From the NCBI GenBank assembly GCA_919902985.1, contig CAKKSC010000038.1:1-51970 (forward strand): a DNA stretch of 51,970 nt. The letters run 5' to 3'. Position 1 is the stretch's first letter. Each line of letters starts with the position of its first letter. Shown here one piece after another: positions 38,920 to 46,683 of the stretch. Below the pieces are notes generated by a model. That model saw only the letters and a list, made by a program, of their open reading frames with translations. It was not told the DNA's origin and did not search any database. The DNA is from Desulfuromonadales bacterium. Lineage in GTDB: Bacteria; Desulfobacterota; JAENJC01. The position numbers and the translations under genes were made by a program.

Positions 38920-40284
38920 ATGGCAAACGACGACCTTTCAAACCACAAACTCCCCCCACAGAATTTAGAGGCAGAGCAATCTATCTTAGGCGGCGTCCTC
39001 ATAGACAACGAGGCTATAAACACCGTCCTTGAAATCCTTACAGCCCAGGATTTTTACAGGGAATCCCACAAAAAAATATTCGACTGCATGATTGACCTCT
39101 CAGAGAAAAGCCAGCCGTGCGACCTTATAACCCTTACCGATTTATTAAAGAAAAAGGGGATTATTGATGAGGTTGGCGGCGTGCCTTATATCGCCTATCT
39201 CGTGGACAGTGTCCCGACAGCTGCAAATATAAGGGTATATGCAAAGATAGTAAAGGAAAAGGCCATCCTCCGAAAGCTTATTTCAACGGCCACCGATATA
39301 GCGACAAGATGCTATGAGGCTGAGGGTGATGCGGAAGAGTTCCTTGACGAGGCAGAGAAGGTCATATTCGAGATATCCGAGAACAAGATACGTCCGTCCT
39401 TTTTTGCAATGAGGGATATAGTAAAGGACAGCTTCAAGACAATAGAGAGACTCTATGAAAGGAAGGAGCTTGTAACCGGTGTCCCCACAGGCTTTAAGGA
39501 CCTGGATAAACTTACATCCGGGCTTCAGCCCTCTGACCTGGTTATTGTGGCAGGAAGGCCGAGTATGGGTAAAACAGCCTTCTGTCTTAATATCGCCCAG
39601 TATGCCGCCATAGAGTCCAAGGTACCTGTCGCCGTATTTTCTCTTGAGATGGCCAAGGAGCAGCTGGCCATAAGGATGCTCTGTTCTGAGGCCAGGGTGG
39701 ATGCCTCCAGGCTAAGGGGAGGGTATCTGTCGGAATCCGACTGGCCCAAGCTTACAACAGCTGCAGGGCACCTCTCCGATACGTTGATATTCATAGACGA
39801 TACGCCAGCCATATCCCTCCTTGAGATGAGGGCAAAGTCCAGGAGGTTAAAGGCATCACAGGGCCTGGGGATGATAATAGTTGACTACCTCCAGCTTATG
39901 AGAGGGCGAGGGAGCGCGGAGAGAAGGGAGCAGGAGATATCTGAGATATCGAGGGGGCTGAAGGCCCTTGCCAAGGAGCTGCATGTTCCTGTAGTGGCCC
40001 TTTCTCAACTTAACAGGGCTGTGGAGAACCGCACGGACAGGCGTCCACAACTTGCAGACTTAAGGGAGTCCGGGGCACTTGAGCAGGACGCAGACGTGAT
40101 CATGTTCATTTACAGGGATGAGGTCTACAACAAGGCCGATGACAATCCGAACAAGGGTGTGGCAGAGATCATCATAGGGAAACAGAGAAATGGGCCAATT
40201 GGGACAGTGAGGTTGGCATTCCTTAATAAATATACGGCATTTGAAGACCTGGCCGGGGATTCTGATTCAAGCTTTGGCGACTGA
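38920..40284 (+). CDS. dnaB: Replicative DNA helicase DnaB
   Basis: A 454-residue hexameric helicase. The N-terminal domain starts PPQNLEAEQSILGGVLIDN. The RecA-like motor has Walker A GRPSMGKTA (212-220), Walker B LGMIIVDYLQLMRG, and the typical SQLNRAVENR and SGALEQDADVIMFIYRDE blocks. No intein is present. It ends 14 nt before the convergent hgcB stop. Confidence 0.97.
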   Translation: MANDDLSNHKLPPQNLEAEQSILGGVLIDNEAINTVLEILTAQDFYRESHKKIFDCMIDLSEKSQPCDLITLTDLLKKKGIIDEVGGVPYIAYLVDSVPTAANIRVYAKIVKEKAILRKLISTATDIATRCYEAEGDAEEFLDEAEKVIFEISENKIRPSFFAMRDIVKDSFKTIERLYERKELVTGVPTGFKDLDKLTSGLQPSDLVIVAGRPSMGKTAFCLNIAQYAAIESKVPVAVFSLEMAKEQLAIRMLCSEARVDASRLRGGYLSESDWPKLTTAAGHLSDTLIFIDDTPAISLLEMRAKSRRLKASQGLGMIIVDYLQLMRGRGSAERREQEISEISRGLKALAKELHVPVVALSQLNRAVENRTDRRPQLADLRESGALEQDADVIMFIYRDEVYNKADDNPNKGVAEIIIGKQRNGPIGTVRLAFLNKYTAFEDLAGDSDSSFGD

Positions 40285-40298
40285 AGGATTTTTTGAGG

Positions 40299-40595
40299 CT
40301 AACAGCAGCTGCTTTTGCTTTTACTTCCACCGCAATCGCAGGACGGCTCGGTCCCTGTCAACATCCCATTTATAATTGCGAAGGCGCACCCCACCCCTGC
40401 ATCTACCGATATAGCCCCGAAGGCGCAGTTCATCATGCATGCGCCGCACTCCATGCACATATCTATGTCGTCAATGGCTGCCTTCTTCCCGTTCATCAAA
40501 AAGACACGGTGGGGGCAGACTTCTATGCATCTCCAGCAACCTGTGCATTTCTCTGCGAAAAACTTCAGGGATGTCACGCTTGAGAGGTATTTCAT
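40299..40595 (-). CDS. hgcB: HgcB, ferredoxin of mercury methylation
   Basis: A 98-residue membrane-associated ferredoxin that, with HgcA, makes methylmercury. It supplies low-potential electrons to reduce the HgcA corrinoid. Two 4Fe-4S motifs are seen: Cys17, 20, 23, 27 (KCTGCWRCIEVCP) and Cys47, 50, 53, 57 (MCMECGACMMNC). The HgcB-specific single Cys (Cys70 in GVGCAFAIINGM) and the C-terminal vicinal pair Cys97-Cys98 (KSSCC) are present; Cys86 and Cys88 add two more thiols. I start at the ATG at 40595, which overlaps the hgcA stop as ATGA, so the two are translationally coupled. An ATG at 40607 is less likely. Confidence 0.95.
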   Translation of the reverse strand: MKYLSSVTSLKFFAEKCTGCWRCIEVCPHRVFLMNGKKAAIDDIDMCMECGACMMNCAFGAISVDAGVGCAFAIINGMLTGTEPSCDCGGSKSKSSCC

Positions 40596-41755
40596 AAGAC
40601 ACCCCACTGTCCGAGCCTGGATATTAACAATAAGGCAAAAGAGATCGCTGCTGCGGCCTTATATATAGGCAGGGCGTATCTAAGCTCCTTTTTTACCCCC
40701 GACATCCCGGTAAAGGCTGTAGAGCCTGTAAATTGGAGGGCTATGTAAGAACTCAGCAGGGGGAAGAAGATATATGTAAACAGGAGGAGGCTCCTGTCTG
40801 TGGTTCTTACGATGCCTTGAGAGAAAAAGACAGAGATCATCCCCACAATCCACCCTTTGACTGCAAAGGCCCTGAACGGGACAAGCGGGAGGAGTAGAGG
40901 GGTAAGTAATGCCCCTGCCAGCATGGAAATAAGGCCAAGAAAGATGAACGACCAACCACCTGTCAGGGCGTCCTTAAAGATAATGCCGGAAGGCTGGATG
41001 CCAAAGATAATAAGGACTATAAGGGCATATATCGGGAACTTCTTCATGACCGGGTTTATCTCCATTGGAGTGAGGACCATCCTGTCCAGCCAGGTGAACC
41101 TCACTGTGCGCATCTCATCTGTGGCCTTGTACCCTGCTGCTATATAGGCCGGTATGTCCCTGGCATCAACCGGGCCATAAGATACCCTGAAGCCTGTCTT
41201 CTTGACGACCAGATGAGCGGCAATCCCAGGCGCGCCGAGCTGGGGGACTATGACCCTCCTGTGACTCACTACTTTGTCAAGATGTACCGCTGAGATGCGC
41301 CTAATCAGTTCATCTGTCCCAAATGTCCTTTTCCCAGCCGCGCACCAGACGTTGATACCCTTTGTATCAAGGACGAGTATCCAGGCGTTAATCCCTTTCA
41401 GCGACCTTCGGAGGATGTCGAAGCTCAGCTTGTAATTGGCGCTTACAAAGACATCTGAACCATTGTCAGGTGTCCCAACAGCATAAAGGCCTGGCTGTAC
41501 AATATAGGAATTCCTGTAAGAGCTGACCCTGCACCTGAACTGCCCAAGGTGGTCTTCTAATGACCAATCTGATGATATAGTTTGCACTACCGGAGGGATA
41601 AAATCGGATCTATCGGTATCCATTTGAGGAGGGCAACAAGCCGACTCCTGATAAAAAACAGGTTTTTGCTCCGTATCCCCTTTGGGGGCGCAGCAGGAGG
41701 TCTGTTTCCTGATATCTCCTATCCGCATCCTTTTTTTTGTTATAGGTCCTTCCAA
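40592..41755 (-). CDS. hgcA: HgcA, corrinoid protein of mercury methylation
   Basis: A membrane corrinoid protein that transfers a methyl group to Hg(II). The signature cap helix NVWCAAGK is at 135-142; Cys138 should be the cobalt ligand, as Cys93 is in Pseudodesulfovibrio ND132. A corrinoid-binding domain (about 60-215) is followed by five membrane helices (about 240-258, 268-292, 301-316, 322-340 and 360-379), the family's layout. The start is TTG at 41755, with GGAG 7 nt upstream; an ATG at 41728 would remove nine residues. The N-terminal 50 residues carry two unusual vicinal Cys pairs (SCCAPK at 20-25, ACCPPQ at 39-44). hgcB follows with a 4-nt overlap. The gene diverges from pgi. Confidence 0.96.
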   Translation of the reverse strand: MEGPITKKRMRIGDIRKQTSCCAPKGDTEQKPVFYQESACCPPQMDTDRSDFIPPVVQTISSDWSLEDHLGQFRCRVSSYRNSYIVQPGLYAVGTPDNGSDVFVSANYKLSFDILRRSLKGINAWILVLDTKGINVWCAAGKRTFGTDELIRRISAVHLDKVVSHRRVIVPQLGAPGIAAHLVVKKTGFRVSYGPVDARDIPAYIAAGYKATDEMRTVRFTWLDRMVLTPMEINPVMKKFPIYALIVLIIFGIQPSGIIFKDALTGGWSFIFLGLISMLAGALLTPLLLPLVPFRAFAVKGWIVGMISVFFSQGIVRTTDRSLLLFTYIFFPLLSSYIALQFTGSTAFTGMSGVKKELRYALPIYKAAAAISFALLLISRLGQWGVL

Positions 41756-41784
41756 CCTTGCTCCGCAGTCATTTAGTCATTTAA

Positions 41785-41813
41785 TTGATTTATTCAAGCT
41801 ACCCTGTTATATT
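41785..41813 (+). promoter_or_regulatory. Putative sigma70 promoter for pgi
   Basis: TTGATT at 41785-41790, 17 nt, TATATT at 41808-41813. The 115-nt interval is shared with hgcA; a TATAAT on the other strand (complement of 41821-41826) may be the hgcA -10, but I see no good -35 for it. Confidence 0.55.
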
Positions 41814-41870
41814 TACTCGTATTATACCGGATTGCTTAGGTTTGAGCTATATAATAATAGAGAGGTGTCT

Positions 41871-43322
41871 ATGAAAAAAGCTGTTAACTGGAAGGACTCT
41901 AAGTGGAAGACAAGGATGAGGATAACCCTCGACTACAAGAACATGATGGCCGATTCAGTAGGGAAAAATTATGGCATAACCCTGAGTGAGATGGAGAAAA
42001 TGTCGGCTACTGCAAAGAGAATCGACAAGGATCTCAAACAGGGATGGAGGGAGAGACGTATCGGTTTTTTTGACCTTCCTTTTCAGGGAGAAAATGTTGA
42101 TAAGATAAAGTCGTTCTCAAGGAAGGTAAAAAGCGGTTACGATTCCTTTGTGGTCCTTGGGATTGGTGGCTCTGCCCTTGGCCCCATAGCCCTCCAGACT
42201 GCCCTTAATCCCCCTCATTACAACCTTCTGACTAAAAAGGAGAGGAACGGATCTCCGAAATTGTTTGTTGCCGACAATATAGACCCTACGGGATTTGAAG
42301 GGATTTTACGCGTTCTTGACCCTGAGAAGACCATGTTTAATGTAATAAGCAAGTCCGGCGGCACTGCTGAGACGATGAGCCAGTTCATCATAGTCAGGGA
42401 TCTGCTGAAGAAGAGACTTGGCAAGAGTTATAAAAATCATATTGTCGCAACTACGGACCCAGAAAAGGGGATACTCAGGAAGATTGCCACTGATGAGGGT
42501 TTTGAGACATTCCCTATCCCTGCCAACGTGGGAGGTCGTTTTTCTATATTCTCATCCGTAGGCCTTCTCCCTGCCGCTGTTGTTGGTATTGACATAGAGG
42601 AACTCCTGGCCGGGGCTGCATATATGAACGAACTGTGCATGACATCCGACCTCTTCCAGAACCCTGCGTATCTTAACGCTACTTTACAATACCTGGCTAA
42701 CAGGAAGGGAAAGCCCATGTCCGTCATGATGCCGTATGCCGATTCATTGAAAGATATTGCTGACTGGTACAGGCAGTTATGGGCCGAGTCTCTTGGGAAA
42801 AAGGTCTCTCTCGATGGCAAGACCGTCCATGTGGGGCCGACCCCCATAAAGGCATTGGGTGCTACAGATCAGCACTCCCAGCTTCAGCTTTACATGGAAG
42901 GGCCTTTAGACAAGGTCATTACCCTTATAAGGGTTAAGGATTTCGGTGCTGAGGCAAAGATACCGAAGGCATATAAAGAGATTGGCGAGCTTGGATATCT
43001 TGGCGGGCATTCACTAAAAGGGCTTTTGCAGGCAGAGATGCTGGCAACGGAGATGGCCCTAACCCATAACCAGAGGATGAACTGCACCATAACGCTCCCT
43101 GAAGTAAACGCCTTCACAATAGGTCAGCTCCTCCAGATGCTGATGATCCAGACCGCCTTTGCAGGTGGCCTCTACAACATAGACCCGTTCGACCAGCCTG
43201 GTGTAGAGCATGGAAAGCAGTATGCATACGGGATGATGGGAAGGAAGGGGTACGAAAAGAAGAGGGCGGAAGTGGATGAGTATCTCAAGCAGGCTGAAGG
43301 CCTGAAGGGGTATGCGGTTTAA
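41871..43322 (+). CDS. pgi: Glucose-6-phosphate isomerase
   Basis: It interconverts glucose-6- and fructose-6-phosphate. I start at the ATG at 41871 (MKKAVNWKDSKWKTR, AGAGGTG upstream), giving 483 residues; the open frame further upstream crosses the promoter and hgcA. SIS domains hold the phosphate site VLGIGGSALGPIA and SKSGGTAETMSQF, the first PGI signature-like stretch GGRFSIFSSVGLLPA, and GATDQHSQLQLYMEGP near the end. It is of the shorter bacterial type. It joins glpX and glgB in hexose metabolism. Confidence 0.96.
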   Translation: MKKAVNWKDSKWKTRMRITLDYKNMMADSVGKNYGITLSEMEKMSATAKRIDKDLKQGWRERRIGFFDLPFQGENVDKIKSFSRKVKSGYDSFVVLGIGGSALGPIALQTALNPPHYNLLTKKERNGSPKLFVADNIDPTGFEGILRVLDPEKTMFNVISKSGGTAETMSQFIIVRDLLKKRLGKSYKNHIVATTDPEKGILRKIATDEGFETFPIPANVGGRFSIFSSVGLLPAAVVGIDIEELLAGAAYMNELCMTSDLFQNPAYLNATLQYLANRKGKPMSVMMPYADSLKDIADWYRQLWAESLGKKVSLDGKTVHVGPTPIKALGATDQHSQLQLYMEGPLDKVITLIRVKDFGAEAKIPKAYKEIGELGYLGGHSLKGLLQAEMLATEMALTHNQRMNCTITLPEVNAFTIGQLLQMLMIQTAFAGGLYNIDPFDQPGVEHGKQYAYGMMGRKGYEKKRAEVDEYLKQAEGLKGYAV

Positions 43323-43351
43323 CTCTTGCTATTTAAATCTCCTAGTACCAT

Positions 43352-43422
43352 GAGCCTTTTGCAAAACTCTTTCCCCCATCCCTTGAGTAATGGGGGATAT
43401 CTGTTGATTTTGCTATCGGCTC
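43352..43422. repeat. Degenerate TIR element, GAGCC family
   Basis: It starts GAGCCTTTTGCAAAACT and ends TTTTGCTATCGGCTC, partly the inverse. An inner hairpin CCCCCAT / ATGGGGG is seen. It resembles the elements at 19569 and 29320 and lies after pgi. Confidence 0.45.
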
Positions 43423-43492
43423 CATTGACATTACATCCAAAAAGAAGTAATACTATATTTAAATAGTAAAACTCAAACAAAGAGGTAAGACA

Positions 43493-43780
43493 ATGCCAAC
43501 TGTTACTGTATCATCCAAGGGACAGATCGTGGTGCCTAAAGAGGTTAGAGACGCCCTTAACATCAAACCTAAGCAGAAGGTGATGTTGAAAATTGTAAAA
43601 AACCATGCCGAAATCACACCTTTGCCAACAAACCCTGTTAAGGCATTCTGCGGTATTTTTGAAAAAGGCCGTTCTCTTACCGAAGCCCTCTTGAGGGATC
43701 GAAGGGAGGAAACAAAGATTGAGGAAAAAAAAACTACTCGACTCGTGCGCCCTTCTGGCGTATCTAAAAAAAGAAGATAA
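43493..43780 (+). CDS. AbrB/MazE-like antitoxin
   Basis: A 95-residue antitoxin with a swapped-hairpin AbrB domain in its first 45 residues (PTVTVSSKGQIVVPKEVRDALNIKPKQKVML), followed by a tail that should bind the PIN toxin (AFCGIFEKGRSLTEALLRDRREE). The last about 20 residues (KKTTRLVRPSGVSKKRR) are read from DNA that also codes for the toxin start in another frame, beyond a run of nine A. The 62-nt overlap is unusually long. It probably represses its own operon. Confidence 0.9.
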   Translation: MPTVTVSSKGQIVVPKEVRDALNIKPKQKVMLKIVKNHAEITPLPTNPVKAFCGIFEKGRSLTEALLRDRREETKIEEKKTTRLVRPSGVSKKRR

Positions 43781-44120
43781 CTACCGGAAAGTTGTGGAAC
43801 TGCTTTCCCTGGCTCCTCAAGAGCATCATCTTATAATGAATGAGATAAATGTAGGAGAGTGCTATTATCTTGTTGCCAGGGGAAGGGGCCGTGAACAGGC
43901 CGAATACTTTATAGAAACCATCCTGCCGAACCTTCCTGTCGTCATCGTTTCCAACTCATTTGAAGATATTATAGAGGCGTCACGGATAAAAGCCAGCCAT
44001 CCTATCTCTTATGCAGATTGTTTTGCCGCAGCGACTGCCATAAGAGAAAAGGCGGTGATCGTCACGGGTGATCCAGATTTTAAAAGGTTTGAAGATATTG
44101 TCGAAATCGAATGGCTTTGA
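43719..44120 (+). CDS. PIN-domain ribonuclease toxin
   Basis: A 133-residue PIN toxin, a Mg-dependent RNase of the VapC type. Acidic residues are in LLDSCALLAYL (Asp8), MNEINVGECYY (Glu), ISYADCFAAA (Asp) and VTGDPDFKRF (Asp). The start is TTG at 43719 with GGGAGGA 8 nt upstream, inside the antitoxin gene. Its last 37 codons are duplicated at 20257-20370. The minor-pilin gene begins 9 nt after its stop, so the module sits at the head of that operon. Confidence 0.92.
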   Translation: MRKKKLLDSCALLAYLKKEDNYRKVVELLSLAPQEHHLIMNEINVGECYYLVARGRGREQAEYFIETILPNLPVVIVSNSFEDIIEASRIKASHPISYADCFAAATAIREKAVIVTGDPDFKRFEDIVEIEWL

Positions 44121-44200
44121 TAGGTATATATGCAGCGCGGATTTACATTAATCGAACTTGTAATGATTCTCATGCTTATTGCCATTCTCGCTGCGGTTGC
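44007..44200 (+). repeat. 194-bp direct repeat, copy B
   Basis: The intact counterpart of 20257-20450: end of the PIN toxin gene, 9-nt spacer and first 24 codons of the minor pilin. Differences are clustered in the spacer and at third codon positions, which suggests time for drift under selection in this copy. Confidence 0.92.
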
Positions 44201-44636
44201 AATCCCTCGGTTCAGCGGCTACGGCGCTATTAAACAAGGTAACGCTGTTGTGAAGATAGCCTCGGACATCAGATACGCACAGAACAGGGCGACAACGACA
44301 CAGCAAAGGAGCCGGCTAAGTTCTGTGGACGCCACGAATTACGAGGTCTACTTCTGCGCATCCTATACCCAGGCCACTTGCACCTGCGCCAGCGGCTGGA
44401 GCTTTGCTACAGACCCTTATACAAGGGGAATTTTCCAGGTAAATCTGAATACAGACTATTCAGGGGTCACGATTGCAAGCACCGTGAGTTTACTGGAGTT
44501 TGATTCCCTCGGCAGGCCGTATGACGGTGGAGGTTCCTGTACTGCTTCTGCCGGCGCTACTGTTACTGTCACATACAGCGGAGAGACAGACAGGACAATC
44601 TCTATACAGACTCAGACAGGGATGGTGTCGTACTGA
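44130..44636 (+). CDS. Minor pilin (GspH/FimT/MshC-like)
   Basis: A 168-residue prepilin-like protein. Leader MQRG, then FTLIELVMILMLIAILAAVA with Glu at +5. The globular domain has the GspH-type strand pattern (ASDIRYAQNRATTTQQRSRL) and several Cys (FCASYTQATCTCASG). It is the first of four consecutive minor-pilin genes and probably primes pilus assembly. The 5' end is part of the 194-bp repeat. Confidence 0.9.
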   Translation: MQRGFTLIELVMILMLIAILAAVAIPRFSGYGAIKQGNAVVKIASDIRYAQNRATTTQQRSRLSSVDATNYEVYFCASYTQATCTCASGWSFATDPYTRGIFQVNLNTDYSGVTIASTVSLLEFDSLGRPYDGGGSCTASAGATVTVTYSGETDRTISIQTQTGMVSY

Positions 44637-44639
44637 TAT

Positions 44640-44718
44640 TAAAATCCCCCTTCATCCCCCTTTTACAAAGGGGGAATTTTAAGTTTCCCTCTTTAGAAAA
44701 GAGGGGTCGGGGGAGATT
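44640..44718. repeat. C/G-run palindrome between minor-pilin genes
   Basis: It begins AAATCCCCCTTCATCCCCC and ends GGGGTCGGGGGAGATTT, with two inner hairpins. Its end GGGGGAG sits where the ribosome site of the next gene should be, so the repeat appears to provide that site. Confidence 0.68.
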
Positions 44719-45230
44719 TGAAAAGGATTTTTCAAGTGAACAAAAAAGGCTTTACATTGATTGAGGTTGTTATGGTCATCGTCCTCCTCGGCATAATGCT
44801 GCCAGGGATAATGATGTACTTCATTCAGGGTGTAAAAGATAGCGTAGATTCCCAGAGGAGGACAACAGCAATCTTTCTTGCGGAAGGTTTGATGGAGGAG
44901 ATAAGATCTAAGAGATGGGATGAGGTTGCCGTCATCAATGCCACATGCAGTAATGCCTCTGTGATAGGCACAGATGCAGAGGCAAGGATAGGTTACGATG
45001 ACATCGATGATTTCAATGGCATTAACAACACTCCACCCAGCGATTCTCAGGGCGCTGCAATGCTGAATTATGCCGGTTTCCAACAGCAGGTTACAGTGAG
45101 TTATGTCAATCCGGCCGCTCTGGATACCGCTGTTGGAGGCCCCACATGTTATAAGCGGATATTGGTAACAATAACGGATACCGGAAGCGCTGAGACTATA
45201 AGTTTGGTCAGCCTGATGACGGGGTATTGA
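44718..45230 (+). CDS. Minor pilin (PilV/GspI/MshD-like)
   Basis: A 170-residue prepilin-like protein. Leader MKRIFQVNKKG, then FTLIEVVMVIVLLGIMLPG with Glu at +5. The N-terminal alpha helix leads into AIFLAEGLMEEIRSKRWDE, common in PilV/GspI/MshD proteins. The start is TTG; the GGGGGAG before it belongs to the palindromic repeat. It is followed by the next minor pilin after 3 nt. Confidence 0.87.
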   Translation: MKRIFQVNKKGFTLIEVVMVIVLLGIMLPGIMMYFIQGVKDSVDSQRRTTAIFLAEGLMEEIRSKRWDEVAVINATCSNASVIGTDAEARIGYDDIDDFNGINNTPPSDSQGAAMLNYAGFQQQVTVSYVNPAALDTAVGGPTCYKRILVTITDTGSAETISLVSLMTGY

Positions 45231-45233
45231 GAG

Positions 45234-45743
45234 ATGATGGATAATAAAGGTTTTACCCTGATAGAAATGGTCATGGTCATAACCCTCCTCGGTATTATCG
45301 GAGGGATAATAGCCCTCCCTCTTTACGAGGGGACAAGGGGATGGCTTGAGGCAACAACGAGGGAAGGGATTACGGAGAGCGGAAGGATAGCAATAGAGCG
45401 GATGATGAGGGAGATCAGGAACACAGCGAGGACAGCGGCGAATGCCCCTTGTATAACGGCGGCCACAACAACTTCTTTTGTCTTCGGTAATGACCCTTCC
45501 AATTGTGCATCAATTAACTTCAGCAGAGCAGGAGCCGTCGCTCCTTATACAGTTCAACGTAATGGCGTGGATCTGGCGAACGATGTCAATTCCCTTGCTT
45601 TCACATATTACGACAACGCCAATGTGCCTACAGCACTGGCTGCAAATGTCCGCAGGGTGGGTATTGAGATTGTCAGCACAAGCGGCGTAGAGACATTGAG
45701 GAAATACAGCGAGGTCTATCTCTCCAATATGAAGGGGTATTAA
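45234..45743 (+). CDS. Minor pilin (PilW/GspJ/MshO-like)
   Basis: A 169-residue prepilin-like protein. Leader MMDNKG, then FTLIEMVMVITLLGIIGG, with Glu at +5. The segment GRIAIERMMREIRNTARTAAN is typical of the PilW/GspJ/MshO group. Part of the four-gene minor pilin set; the next gene begins after 4 nt. Confidence 0.87.
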   Translation: MMDNKGFTLIEMVMVITLLGIIGGIIALPLYEGTRGWLEATTREGITESGRIAIERMMREIRNTARTAANAPCITAATTTSFVFGNDPSNCASINFSRAGAVAPYTVQRNGVDLANDVNSLAFTYYDNANVPTALAANVRRVGIEIVSTSGVETLRKYSEVYLSNMKGY

Positions 45744-45747
45744 TATT

Positions 45748-46665
45748 ATGCACCGCAACCTTTTATCTTTCTCTGCGCCTCTGCGTCTCATCGGTAATAT
45801 TAGCTGTAATCAAAAAGGCGTATCCATAGTTGCTGTTGTTGCAGCCATGCTTATCCTGTCCGTTATGGGTGTGACCCTGATATCTCTGGTTACAACGGGC
45901 AGCGATGTATCTATAAACCAACTACAGTCAGAGCAGGCCTTTAATGTGACGGAGGGGGGAATCGAGTATGAGCAGAGAAGTCTTGCCCAGAACCTTGACT
46001 GGTATAGAAGCGTGACCGATCCTATGGCGATAACGACGCGGAACCTTGGGGCCGGGTCGTTCACAGTAAGCAGCAATCTGCCTGCGACCATGCTTCGCAA
46101 TCGGATACCTACAGCTGCATCAACCGCACCTGTCCGGGTTTATACAACGAATCGTTTTCCTTCATCCGGGTACATTCAGATTGAGGAGGACTTCACCGGG
46201 AATGCGGAGTTTATTCAATATACAAATATTGTTGGAGACACGTTTGCCGGTATTATCACCAGAAATGTGACTATAGGTGGCATAAATAATCCAGGTGGAG
46301 CGAGTCCGCATGCCCGCGGAATGCTGGTCTATCCTGTTACTACCCTTATAGACAACATGCCCAACAATTGTACCAGCATTGCCTCATTGCGGGTTGCGAC
46401 TCATCCTAAATTCCTTGGTGCGGGGACTCTGGATGTCGAGGGAGAGGAGATCACCTATACCGGCTCCAGTGTTTCCGGTGGAAACATGACCCTGACTGGA
46501 GTTCAGCGCTGCCAGAACGGAACTGCGTCTGCCGCGCATCCTCCAGGCAGGCCTGTAACCCCTGTTCTTGTTGGTGGAGTCTCGCCTGATTTTGAGGCCG
46601 AGACCGTGTCAACCGGCTCGGTAAGCAGCGCGGTACGTGTGGTTAGAAAGACTGTTCAGCGATAA
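45748..46665 (+). CDS. PilX/MshP-like pilus protein
   Basis: A 305-residue protein. The prepilin-like motif is QKG-VSIVAVVAAMLILSVMG: a hydrophobic helix but no Glu at +5, as in PilX/MshP/GspK-type members. About 30 residues precede the motif; part of that leader is encoded by sequence resembling the CTCTGCGTCTC repeat also seen at 23984. The remainder has beta-rich stretches with no recognised domain. It probably sits at the pilus tip with the next protein. Confidence 0.78.
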   Translation: MHRNLLSFSAPLRLIGNISCNQKGVSIVAVVAAMLILSVMGVTLISLVTTGSDVSINQLQSEQAFNVTEGGIEYEQRSLAQNLDWYRSVTDPMAITTRNLGAGSFTVSSNLPATMLRNRIPTAASTAPVRVYTTNRFPSSGYIQIEEDFTGNAEFIQYTNIVGDTFAGIITRNVTIGGINNPGGASPHARGMLVYPVTTLIDNMPNNCTSIASLRVATHPKFLGAGTLDVEGEEITYTGSSVSGGNMTLTGVQRCQNGTASAAHPPGRPVTPVLVGGVSPDFEAETVSTGSVSSAVRVVRKTVQR

Positions 46666-46683
46666 AATCTGGAGGGAAGGCCC

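Noticed and set aside
40592-41755. HgcA being an acetyl-CoA pathway corrinoid protein
   Set aside because: The NVWCAAGK cap helix, five C-terminal membrane helices and adjacent HgcB-type ferredoxin do not fit the CFeSP subunit.
43425-43453. Promoter for the AbrB/PIN module (TTGACA then TAATAC)
   Set aside because: The -35 is good, but no convincing -10 lies at proper spacing and the region overlaps the end of a degenerate repeat. Kept only as a possibility.
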